The notes below the pieces were generated by a model. The model did no database searches. It was not told where the DNA came from and was given only the letters and a program-made list of their open reading frames with translations. From SPDF01 sp963812085 (lineage in GTDB: Bacteria; Gemmatimonadota; Gemmatimonadetes; Gemmatimonadales; GWC2-71-9): a stretch of 64,000 bases of DNA. Positions 56,870 through 64,000 of the stretch are shown here, in pieces. The translations under genes were made by a program, and so were the position numbers. The stretch spans positions 744,001 through 808,000 of the forward strand of contig CAWETL010000003.1 of NCBI GenBank assembly GCA_963812085.1, read 5' to 3'. The stretch's first letter is position 1, and the number at the start of each line of letters is the position of its first letter.

Positions 56870-58177
56870 TCAGGCCATCGCAAGCGCCGGCTGGCGCGCG
56901 CCGCTGAGGTAGGCGTCGAACTCGGGCCGGAACTTCTGGATGCCGCTGACGATCGGCGCGGCGCACGAGTCGCTGAGGACGCAAATGGTCTTGCCCGTCA
57001 TGTTCTCGGACAGGTCGAGCAGCAGCTGGATGTCCTTCTCCTTGCCCTGCCCCGCCAGGATGCGCTCGAGGATCTTGGTCGTCCAGGCGGTGCCCTCGCG
57101 GCACTGGGTGCACTGCGCGCAGGACTCGTGGGCGTAGAACCGGGCCAGGCGCCAGATCTGGTAGACCATGTCGGTCGAGTCGTCCATCACGATCATCCCC
57201 GCCGAGCCCAGCATCGAGCCGCGCGCGACCACGCCCTCGTAGTCGAGCAGGCAGCCGTCCACCTCGGCGGCGGTCATGATCGGCACCGAGGAGCCGCCGG
57301 GGATCACCGCCTTGAGGGTGCGGCCGGGCAACATGCCCCCGCACATGTCGAAGATGAGGTCCGTCATGGGGGTGCCCATGGTGACCTCGTAGTTGCCGGG
57401 CCGTTGGACGTGCCCGCACACCGAGATGAGCTTGGTGCCGGTGCTCTTGGGGTTGCTGAGGCACAGCCCCTTGTACCACTCGCCGCCGCGGTTGAGGATG
57501 TGCGGGACCGAGGCGAGCGTCTCGACGTTGTTGATCGTGGTGGGCAGGGCGAAGAGGCCGGCCTGCGCGGGGAACGGCGGCTTGATGCGCGGATTACCGC
57601 GCCGCCCCTCGATGGAATTCATCATCGCGGTCTCTTCGCCGCAGATGTACGCTCCCGCGCCGCGGTGCAGCACGATGTCGATCCGCTTGCCCGAGCCGAA
57701 GACGTCGGCGCCGAGGGCCCCCTTGGCGTAGGCCTCGGCGACCGCCGCGGTCATGACCCGGAGCGGCTCGGTGAACTCGCCCCGGATGTAGATGTAGCAG
57801 CGCTCCGCCCCGATGGCGTGCGCGGCGATCGCGCACCCCTCGATGAGCTGGTGCGGCGTCCACCGCATGATCTCGCGGTCCTTGAAGGTGCCGGGCTCGG
57901 ATTCGTCGGCGTTGCAGACGAGGTAATGCGGCTTGCCGTCGCCCTTGGGCATGAAGGACCACTTGAGCCCCGTCGGGAACCCGGCGCCGCCGCGGCCACG
58001 GAGGCCCGAGGCCTTGACCTCCTCGATCACGGCCTCCGGCGTCATGCCGAGGGCCTTGCGGAGGGCGGCATAGCCGCCGCGCTGCACCCAGCCGTCGAAG
58101 CTCCGCGCGCCCGCGTCGCCGAAGTGCTTCGACAGCACCGGCGTCTCCTTCGGGTGACTCGGATGCGGATATCCCAT
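56870..58177 (-). CDS. nuoF: NADH-quinone oxidoreductase subunit F
   Basis: NADH-oxidising flavoprotein subunit with FMN and cluster N3. 435 residues. NADH site GLRGRGGAGFPTGLKW, FMN site YLVCNADESEPGTFKDRE, and cluster ligands ESCAQCTQCREGT with a fourth cysteine in CVLSDSCAAP. The ATG overlaps the nuoE stop (TAATG). Confidence 0.97.
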   Translation of the reverse strand: MGYPHPSHPKETPVLSKHFGDAGARSFDGWVQRGGYAALRKALGMTPEAVIEEVKASGLRGRGGAGFPTGLKWSFMPKGDGKPHYLVCNADESEPGTFKDREIMRWTPHQLIEGCAIAAHAIGAERCYIYIRGEFTEPLRVMTAAVAEAYAKGALGADVFGSGKRIDIVLHRGAGAYICGEETAMMNSIEGRRGNPRIKPPFPAQAGLFALPTTINNVETLASVPHILNRGGEWYKGLCLSNPKSTGTKLISVCGHVQRPGNYEVTMGTPMTDLIFDMCGGMLPGRTLKAVIPGGSSVPIMTAAEVDGCLLDYEGVVARGSMLGSAGMIVMDDSTDMVYQIWRLARFYAHESCAQCTQCREGTAWTTKILERILAGQGKEKDIQLLLDLSENMTGKTICVLSDSCAAPIVSGIQKFRPEFDAYLSGARQPALAMA

Positions 58178-58689
58178 TACTTGTACCCCTGCAGGATGCC
58201 GGGCACGCGCTCGGGCGTGACGCTCTCGATGAAGTCGTCGTTGATCATGATCGGGGTGGCGAAGCCGCACGCGCCGAGGCACTCGACCTCGGCGACCGTG
58301 AAGCGGCCGTCCGGGCTGGTGGCGCCGAGTTCCTTGCAGCCCGTCTCCCGGAGCAGGGCCGCCATGACCCCCTCGGCGCCGCAGAGATTGCAAGGCGACG
58401 TGGTGCAGACCTGGATGAAATGCCGGCCCACCGGGTGGGTGTGGTACATCGTGTAGAAGGTGACCACGCCCTTCACGTACGCCGGCGTGAGCCCGAGCTC
58501 CTCCGCGACCTCCGCCATCGACGCCTCGGAAATCCACCCGCGCGCCTCCTGCACCAGCCAGAGGGCCGGCAGCAGGCAGGCCTGGCGGGTGGGATACTGC
58601 GCGTAGAGCGCCTCGAGCCGGGCGCGGACATTCCCCGTGATCACGGGGGCGTGCGGCGCGTCGGCGTGGCCCTGCGTGGTCCCGCTCAT
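58177..58689 (-). CDS. nuoE: NADH-quinone oxidoreductase subunit E
   Basis: Thioredoxin-like subunit with cluster N1a. 170 residues. The four cysteines are seen in CTTSPCNLCGAEG and in VECLGACGFATP. The N-terminal helical part (YPTRQACLLPALWLVQE) is typical. The ATG overlaps the nuoD stop. Confidence 0.96.
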   Translation of the reverse strand: MSGTTQGHADAPHAPVITGNVRARLEALYAQYPTRQACLLPALWLVQEARGWISEASMAEVAEELGLTPAYVKGVVTFYTMYHTHPVGRHFIQVCTTSPCNLCGAEGVMAALLRETGCKELGATSPDGRFTVAEVECLGACGFATPIMINDDFIESVTPERVPGILQGYK

Positions 58690-59969
58690 CGGTCGATCTC
58701 CCCCATGACGATGTCGACGCTCGCGTTGATCGCGATCACGTCGGACAGGAGCGCGCCCTCGCACATGCGGGGCAGCGCCGAGAGGTTCAGGAAGGACGGC
58801 GGCCGGATCCGCCAGCGCACCGGCTTGGCGCTGCCGTCGGAGACGAAGTAGTAGCCCAGTTCGCCCTTGGGGTTCTCGATGCCCAGGTAGGCCTCGCCCA
58901 CCGGCGGCCGGATCCCCTCCATCACCTGCTTGAAGTGATGGATCATCGACTCCATGTCGCTCATGGCCCGGGACTTGGGCGGCAGGATGACGCGCGGGTC
59001 GTCGATGTTCACCGGGGCCCCGCGCAGCCCGGCGAGCCGGTCGAGCGCCTGCTCGAGGATGCGGGTGGACTGGAACATCTCCTCCAGGCGCACGAGGTAG
59101 CGGTCGTAGTTGTCGCCGTACTCGCCCACCGGGACGTCGAAGTCGTAGGTCTCGTAGCCGAGGTAGGGACGGTCCTTGCGCACGTCGTAATCCACCCCGG
59201 TCGAGCGCAGCATCGGACCGGACAGCGAGCCGTTGACGGCGTCCGCCGCGCTGATCACGCCCACCCCCTGGTTGCGGCCGCACCAGATGGCGTTGCGGGT
59301 GAACATCGTGTCCACCTCGTTCAGCACCTTCGGGAAGGTCCGGCAGAAGTCGCGCAGGCGCTCCTCCCAGCCGTCCGGGATGTCGGCCAGCATCCCGCCC
59401 ACCCGCGTCAGCGACGTGGTCAGCCGCGCGCCGGTCCAGGCCTCCTGCAGGTCGTAGATCCGCTCCCGCTGGTGGAAGAGCCACAGGAAGGGCGTGAACG
59501 CCCCGATGTCGATGCCGGTGGTGCCGAGCCACACGATGTGCGAGATGATGCGGCTCATTTCGCACGCGATGACCCGCAGGACCTGGCATCGTTCCGTGAC
59601 CGTGATCCCCATCAGCTTCTCGGCCGCGAGCGCCAGGCAGACGTTGTTGGCCATCGGCGAGAGGTAGTCGGTGCGGTCGGTCAGCGGCACGATCTGGTTG
59701 TAATGGCGGTACTCGCCCAGCTTTTCGAAGCCGGAGTGCAGGTAGCCGACGTGCGGGATGCACCGCTTGACGGTCTCGCCGTCGAGCTCCACCACCAGCC
59801 GGAGCACGCCGTGGGTGGCGGGGTGCTGCGGGCCGATGTTGATCAGCATGTGCTCGGGCGACAGGTCGTCGGCGTCGCGGCCGCGCACGCCCAGCGGCAC
59901 CCGGATGTCCCGGCCGTCCGCGTCCAGGCCCGGCGTCGCCAGCTCGAATTCGACGGTGCGCGTGCTCAC
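58686..59969 (-). CDS. nuoD: NADH-quinone oxidoreductase subunit D
   Basis: 49-kDa type subunit lining the quinone site. About 427 residues; NIGPQHPATHGVLRLVVELD and HVGYLHSGFEKL hold the histidine and region for quinone binding, and a C-terminal DIVMGEIDR closes the protein as in the family. The GTG start overlaps the stop of the nuoC frame. It is separate from nuoC, not fused. Confidence 0.97.
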   Translation of the reverse strand: MSTRTVEFELATPGLDADGRDIRVPLGVRGRDADDLSPEHMLINIGPQHPATHGVLRLVVELDGETVKRCIPHVGYLHSGFEKLGEYRHYNQIVPLTDRTDYLSPMANNVCLALAAEKLMGITVTERCQVLRVIACEMSRIISHIVWLGTTGIDIGAFTPFLWLFHQRERIYDLQEAWTGARLTTSLTRVGGMLADIPDGWEERLRDFCRTFPKVLNEVDTMFTRNAIWCGRNQGVGVISAADAVNGSLSGPMLRSTGVDYDVRKDRPYLGYETYDFDVPVGEYGDNYDRYLVRLEEMFQSTRILEQALDRLAGLRGAPVNIDDPRVILPPKSRAMSDMESMIHHFKQVMEGIRPPVGEAYLGIENPKGELGYYFVSDGSAKPVRWRIRPPSFLNLSALPRMCEGALLSDVIAINASVDIVMGEIDR

Positions 59970-60590
59970 GCGACCTCTCCGTGCTCGCCCCGCTGGAGAC
60001 GCTCGCGCATGTCCTCGGGGATTTCGTGGTACGTCTCGGCGAGCGACAGCTCCTCGAGGGAGTAGTGCGACTCGGGGTTGGCCGCGAGCGCCTGGCGGGT
60101 CTGCTCCGAGCGGCTGAAGTGCCCCCGCAGCGGGAAGTCCTTCCGCAGCGGATAGCCCTCGGCGTAGGTGTCCCACATCAGGATCCGGCGGAGGTCCGGG
60201 TGGCCCGCGGAACGCGACGCCGAACATGTCGAACACCTCGCGCTCCAGCCAGTTGGCGCCGGACCAGAGGTCGCAGACGCTGTCCACCTCGAGCGGCGCC
60301 GCCTTGTCGAGCTCGATCTTGACCCGGAGGTCGGCCCGCCGGGCCAGCGCGCGCAGCTGGTAGACCATCTCGAGCGGGAGCTCGGCGTCGCGGTACTCCA
60401 CCGCGGTCACGTCGGTCAGGTAGTCGAAGGCCTGCCCGGGATCGTCCCGCAGCCAGGCCAGGATCTCGTGCGCCCGCTCCCCGCGGACCCAGACGATGGT
60501 GTCCCCGCAGGACACGCGATGGCGCACCACGGCGTCGCCGAAGCGGGCGCGGAGCGCCGCGACGGACGGGGACGGCTCGGGGGCGGTCAT
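59966..60590 (-). pseudogene. nuoC: NADH-quinone oxidoreductase subunit C, frame interrupted by one extra base
   Basis: The N-terminal frame from the ATG at 60590 (MTAPEPSPSVAALRARFGDA) reads normally to EVFDMFGVAFRG, then shifts. The rest of the protein (HPDLRRILMWDTYAEGYPL to EHGEVA) is in another frame. Removing one base of the GG at 60202-60203 (plus strand) restores one frame of 207 residues, the normal NuoC length, with the family motif intact. Either the gene is truly broken, or this is a one-base sequencing or assembly error. Neighbours are all intact and an operon without NuoC would not assemble, so I favour an error. Overlaps nuoB at the start and nuoD at the end. Confidence 0.9.
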
Positions 60591-61207
60591 GCGGAGCGGG
60601 TCTGGTGGACGGAGTTGCCGAACGGCTCGGAGATTTCGTCGATGAGCGCCGGGGTCCGGAAGAGGCCGTCGGGGCCGAGGGTCTGCTCGATGCGGAGCTG
60701 CTGGTCGGTCAGGCTCTCTCCCATGATCTTCTTCTGCAGCAGGAGGATGGCATAGAGCAGTCCCTCCGGGCGGGGCGGGCACCCCGGCACGTACACGTCC
60801 ACCGGGATGATGGTGTCGATCCCCTGCACCATCGCGTAGTTGTCGAAGATGCCGCCGGAGGAGGCGCAGGCCCCCATCGAGATGGACCACTTCGGCTGGG
60901 GCATCTGGTCCCAGATCCGTCGGATGACCGGCGCGAGCTTGAACGGCAGCCGGCCGGCGCAGATCAGGACGTCGGCCTGCCGCGGCGAGAAGGCCTGCCG
61001 CTCCATGCCGAAACGCGAGAGGTCGTAGCGGCTGGCCGCGGTGGCCATGAACTCGATGGCGCAGCAGGCGGTGCCGAAGGGCATCGGCCAGAGCGAGCGG
61101 GTCCGCGACCAGTTCACCAGGTCGGAGAGGCGGGCCGTCATCCAGTTGGGGGAGACGCCCGAGACCTCGGCGAGCGAGCGGTCCGCGTCAGGCGGGGTCA
61201 ATCCCAT
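60587..61207 (-). CDS. nuoB: NADH-quinone oxidoreductase subunit B
   Basis: Holds terminal cluster N2 next to the quinone site. 206 residues; the ligands are in GTACCAIEFMA (adjacent cysteines), SMGACASSGG and VPGCPPRPEGLL. The segment LICAGRLPFKLAP replaces the more common VAGTLTNKMAP. The ATG lies inside the end of nuoA (ten-base overlap). Confidence 0.95.
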   Translation of the reverse strand: MGLTPPDADRSLAEVSGVSPNWMTARLSDLVNWSRTRSLWPMPFGTACCAIEFMATAASRYDLSRFGMERQAFSPRQADVLICAGRLPFKLAPVIRRIWDQMPQPKWSISMGACASSGGIFDNYAMVQGIDTIIPVDVYVPGCPPRPEGLLYAILLLQKKIMGESLTDQQLRIEQTLGPDGLFRTPALIDEISEPFGNSVHQTRSA

Positions 61208-61575
61208 TGCAGCGCTCCCCGCTTCCAGACGTAGACGTACCCCACCGCGAGAATCAGCACGAACACCAGCATCTCGACGAGCAGGAACAGGCGCTGCGCC
61301 ACGAACTGCTGGAACGCCACGCCCCACGGCACCATGAAGACGGTTTCGATGTCGAAGAGGATGAAGAGGACGGCCACGAGGTAGAACTTGACGGAAAACC
61401 GTTCGCGGGCGTCGCCGAGGACCGGCATGCCCGACTCGTAGGGCGAGAGCTTGATGGCGGTCTTCCGCCGGGTCCCGATCAGGAGTCCCAGTCCGTGCGA
61501 CAGGCCGAACATCATGACCGCGGTGATGACCACGATGGCCAGCATGAACAGCAGGGGGGTGTACGGCGTGAGCAT
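61198..61575 (-). CDS. nuoA: NADH-quinone oxidoreductase subunit A
   Basis: 125-residue membrane subunit with three helices. The conserved loop YESGMPVLGDARERFSVKFY and the helix FILFDIETVFMVPWGVAF are diagnostic. First gene of the fourteen-gene run nuoA-N, which all overlap or nearly touch. Confidence 0.96.
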   Translation of the reverse strand: MLTPYTPLLFMLAIVVITAVMMFGLSHGLGLLIGTRRKTAIKLSPYESGMPVLGDARERFSVKFYLVAVLFILFDIETVFMVPWGVAFQQFVAQRLFLLVEMLVFVLILAVGYVYVWKRGALQWD

Positions 61576-61618
61576 CGCGAATCACCGTCCGGGCAAGGGC
61601 TGGGTGAACAGCGACACA

Positions 61619-61646
61619 AAGTTAATCGGGCCCCAGTTTGCGTCAA
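61619..61646 (-). promoter_or_regulatory. Possible promoter of the nuo operon
   Basis: On the minus strand TTGACG (61646-61641) and TAACTT (61624-61619) are 16 bases apart, about 45 bases ahead of nuoA. This lies in the 170-base divergent region shared with dcd, for which I see no convincing promoter. Confidence 0.5.
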
Positions 61647-61746
61647 CCCAAGTTGTGGCCCGAGGCGAACCTAGACGTTGCGGCCCGGCCCCGCCGCCGG
61701 GTACCTTTCCCGCCGTTTCCACTCCCTTACCGAGGCTCCGCCCGCC

Positions 61747-62325
61747 ATGTCCATCAAGTCCGACCGCTGGATCCGCCGGATGGCGCAGGAACACCAGATG
61801 ATCGAGCCGTTCGAGGACCGCCAGGTCCGTCGGCTGGACGCCCAGGGGCGCCAGGTCATTTCCTACGGGGTGTCCTCGTACGGCTACGACATGCGGGTGG
61901 CCCCGGAGTTCAAGATCTTCACGAACGCCCTCTCGGCGATCGTGGACCCGAAGGCGTTCGACGCCAAGAGCTTCGTCGAGTTCGAGGGCGAGAGCTGCAT
62001 CGTCCCGCCCAACAGCTTCGCGCTGGCGCGCTCGATCGAGTACTTCCGGATTCCGCGCAACGTCCTGACGATCTGCGTCGGGAAGTCCACCTACGCCCGG
62101 TGCGGCATCATCACGAACGTCACGCCGTTCGAACCCGAGTGGGAAGGCTTCGTCACGCTGGAAATCAGCAACACCACCCCGCTCCCCGCCCGGATCTACG
62201 CCAACGAGGGGATCTGCCAGGTGCTGTTCTTCGAGGCGGACGCGGACGACGAGTGCGAGGTGAGCTACCGCGACAAGGCCGGGAAGTACCAGGGGCAGGT
62301 CGGCGTCACCCTGCCCCGCCTCTAG
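61747..62325 (+). CDS. dcd: dCTP deaminase
   Basis: Converts dCTP to dUTP (or dUMP in bifunctional forms) for thymidylate synthesis. 192 residues with the trimeric dUTPase-like fold: VSSYGYDMRVAPEFKIF, GKSTYARCGIITNVTPFEPE and LEISNTTPLPARIYANEGIC, the last holding the catalytic glutamate. The ATG gives MSIKSDRWIRRMA, the normal start; a longer frame beginning with TTG is not needed. It converges with the peptidase gene, the stop codons overlapping in CTAG. Mono- or bifunctional type is not settled by sequence. Confidence 0.94.
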   Translation: MSIKSDRWIRRMAQEHQMIEPFEDRQVRRLDAQGRQVISYGVSSYGYDMRVAPEFKIFTNALSAIVDPKAFDAKSFVEFEGESCIVPPNSFALARSIEYFRIPRNVLTICVGKSTYARCGIITNVTPFEPEWEGFVTLEISNTTPLPARIYANEGICQVLFFEADADDECEVSYRDKAGKYQGQVGVTLPRL

Positions 62326-64000
62326 CGCGGCGCCGGCCCCAGCCGGGCCGACGCCTCGTCCACCAGTGCCGCGGCCCGCGCCACGCGGGCCGTGAGGTCG
62401 GCCACCTCCCCGGTCACCGCCGCACCGTTTCCGTCCTCGATGGCCTCCGCGATCGCCGGCAACCCCACCGCCCCGTACCCGTCGTCCCGCCCCGGCGCGA
62501 ACAGCACGTTCCGGTAGAACGGCCGCCCGGGAATCCCGTCCGGACGGACGAACGCCTGCGCCGCCTGACGAAGCCCGTCGTTGGCGGCCTCGAGCACGAT
62601 CGGCGTGGGCGCCGTCCGGGCGGTTGCGCCGCCGAGCGCGGCGCGAACCGAGTCCAGCCGGACGCCGCTTCGTACCAGGCCCGCCACCGCGCTGTCGAGC
62701 GCCGCCCAGCTCGCCGGGGGCAAGCCGCGAGCGACCGCCTGTGCGTGCCGGGTCGCGATCACCGATCCGAGCGCCCGGCCGAATCCGGCGTAGTCGAAGG
62801 GGAGCAGGTCGGCGTTCGCGAGCCGGGTGAGCGCCGCGGCGGCGAGGCGGGCCGCTTCCGCATGACTGAGGTACCCCGGATCGCCGAAGCGGTCCATCCA
62901 GTTGAAGGTGTCGTAGGCGGAGTGATAGACGCCGTAGCGCCCGCCGAAGCCGATCTCGAAGGAGGGAATCCCCAGCGTGTTGTAGAAGCCCGCGAAGTCG
63001 CTGCCTCCGCCGAGGTCGCCGATGGGCACCGCCGCGGAGTCCGCGAGGCGCGCGTCGCGCCGCCACGCCTGGTAGACGGACAGCGATTCCCCCGGCTGGC
63101 CGGCGGTCAGCGTGAGGTCCTTGATGAAGTCCCAGAGTGTTGCGGCGCCGGCGGCGTGAAACGAGCGTCCGAAGGCGGGCATGTCGAGATTGAGGTAGGC
63201 CACCGCCTGCCGGTCGAGGGAGTCGGCCATCAGCTCCACCTGCTCGACCGAGCCGATCAGTCCCCATTCCTCCGCGTCCCAAGTGGCCAGGATGATGGTC
63301 CGCTTCGGCCGATACCCCGCCGCGGCGGCTCGCCCGATGGCCCTGCCCGCCTCGAGGATGGTGGCCACACCGCTGACGTTGTCGGCCGCGCCGGGTCCCC
63401 AGGCGTCGCGATGCCCTCCGACGAGCACCCAGCGGTCGGGCAGGTAGGTGCCACGCAGGATCGCGATCGTATTGGTGATCGTCTTGTAGGCGGCCTCACC
63501 CCGTTCGGCCCAGACGCCCACCCGCACCGTGGCCCCGCTGCCGCCGACGTGGTAACGGAAAGGGAGCCCGCCCTGCCAGGACTGCGGTACCTCGGGGCCC
63601 TCGAGCGGCTGCAGGATGGCCTGCGCATTCCGATAGCCGAGCGGCACCACCGGGATACGCGGTCCGGAGATGGAGTCCTGCGGGAGGTGGTGCGCCCCGG
63701 TGGTCGCGGGCCATCCCGGCGTCGAGAGATCGCCATCTCCCCCGACGCCGAGGCTGCCCCGCTGGGGCGAGTCGGGATGCCGCATCGGGCCGTTGGGGTA
63801 GGTCGGCCCGACGAAGTAGCCGTCCTGCTGGGGATCGGAGTACAGCAGCAGCGCCAGGGCACCGTGTGCTTCCGCTTCGCGCGCCTTCACGCCGCGGAAC
63901 GAACGGCCGTAACGCGCCAGGACGACGCGTCCCCGCACCGTCACCCCGAGCGAGTCGAGCCGCGCGTAGTCGGCCGGCAATCCGTAGTTGGCGTACACCA
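62322..64000 (-). CDS. M28-family zinc metallopeptidase (glutamate carboxypeptidase II-like), N-terminus beyond window
   Basis: At least 558 residues; the start lies past the right edge. A PA domain with VRGRVVLARYGRSFRGVKAR comes first. The peptidase has the zinc motifs GGHRDAWGPGAADNVSG (His, Asp), WDAEEWGLIGS (catalytic Glu and ligand Glu), an Asp ligand region NLDMPAFG and YHSAYDT (last His). A C-terminal transferrin-receptor-like dimerisation domain follows. Relatives such as PSMA cleave C-terminal glutamate; secreted bacterial members are common in Gemmatimonadota and Acidobacteria. Export cannot be checked as the signal region is missing. Confidence 0.92.
   Translation of the reverse strand, partial: VYANYGLPADYARLDSLGVTVRGRVVLARYGRSFRGVKAREAEAHGALALLLYSDPQQDGYFVGPTYPNGPMRHPDSPQRGSLGVGGDGDLSTPGWPATTGAHHLPQDSISGPRIPVVPLGYRNAQAILQPLEGPEVPQSWQGGLPFRYHVGGSGATVRVGVWAERGEAAYKTITNTIAILRGTYLPDRWVLVGGHRDAWGPGAADNVSGVATILEAGRAIGRAAAAGYRPKRTIILATWDAEEWGLIGSVEQVELMADSLDRQAVAYLNLDMPAFGRSFHAAGAATLWDFIKDLTLTAGQPGESLSVYQAWRRDARLADSAAVPIGDLGGGSDFAGFYNTLGIPSFEIGFGGRYGVYHSAYDTFNWMDRFGDPGYLSHAEAARLAAAALTRLANADLLPFDYAGFGRALGSVIATRHAQAVARGLPPASWAALDSAVAGLVRSGVRLDSVRAALGGATARTAPTPIVLEAANDGLRQAAQAFVRPDGIPGRPFYRNVLFAPGRDDGYGAVGLPAIAEAIEDGNGAAVTGEVADLTARVARAAALVDEASARLGPAPR

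Noticed and set aside
59966..60178. A separate 70-residue protein before nuoD
   Set aside because: It is the C-terminal third of NuoC, put in another frame by one extra base.

Overview
The window is a compact, GC-rich bacterial chromosome segment that most likely belongs to the phylum Gemmatimonadota. This is an inference. It rests on the style of the 16S gene, an LPS-type outer membrane (lpx genes, BamA, OmpH, LolCD), a fused LpxC-FabZ, menaquinone made by the futalosine route, and a firmicute-like McsA-McsB-ClpC set. Nearly every gene lies on the minus strand. Start and stop codons commonly overlap (ATGA, GTGA, TGATG), so long polycistronic messages are expected. GTG starts are common. Only thrE and dcd are on the plus strand. 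I saw no tRNA, CRISPR array, insertion sequence or prophage.

Layout, in the direction of transcription (right to left). At the right edge is a partial M28 peptidase, then plus-strand dcd. Next come all fourteen complex I genes, nuoA to nuoN (61575 to 47656); nuoC carries a one-base insertion that splits its frame. Phosphomannomutase, a UPF0182-type membrane protein, sucC-sucD and ndk follow. A lipid synthesis operon (yceD, rpmF, plsX, fabH, fabD, fabG, acpP, fabF) runs from a promoter that contains overlapping palindromes. mqnE-mqnA-mqnC with ispF, a DedA-TerB fusion and a XerC/D recombinase come next. Then follow plus-strand thrE, a small membrane-anchored unknown and a large secreted LVIVD/Ig-like protein.

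The rRNA operon (16S, 23S, 5S, no spacer tRNA) occupies about 25440-20309. It has a clear sigma70-type promoter, a boxA in both leader and spacer, and a terminator. Downstream are era, a Trm112-like protein, a protein fusing Clp N-terminal repeats to a Ca2+/H+ antiporter, a GGDEF-type response regulator and a zinc-ribbon protein.

A terminator hairpin precedes the last block, one long operon running off the left edge: prfB (with the classical programmed frameshift), lysS, lolC, lolD, mcsA, mcsB, clpC, bamA, ompH, lpxD, lpxC-fabZ, lpxA and a Gfo/Idh oxidoreductase. It joins translation, protein quality control by arginine phosphorylation, outer membrane protein assembly, lipoprotein export and lipid A synthesis in one unit.

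The most unusual item is the Clp-N/Ca2+-H+ antiporter fusion. Its first repeat keeps the acidic residue that in ClpC binds phospho-arginine, and the same region encodes an apparently complete phospho-arginine tagging system.
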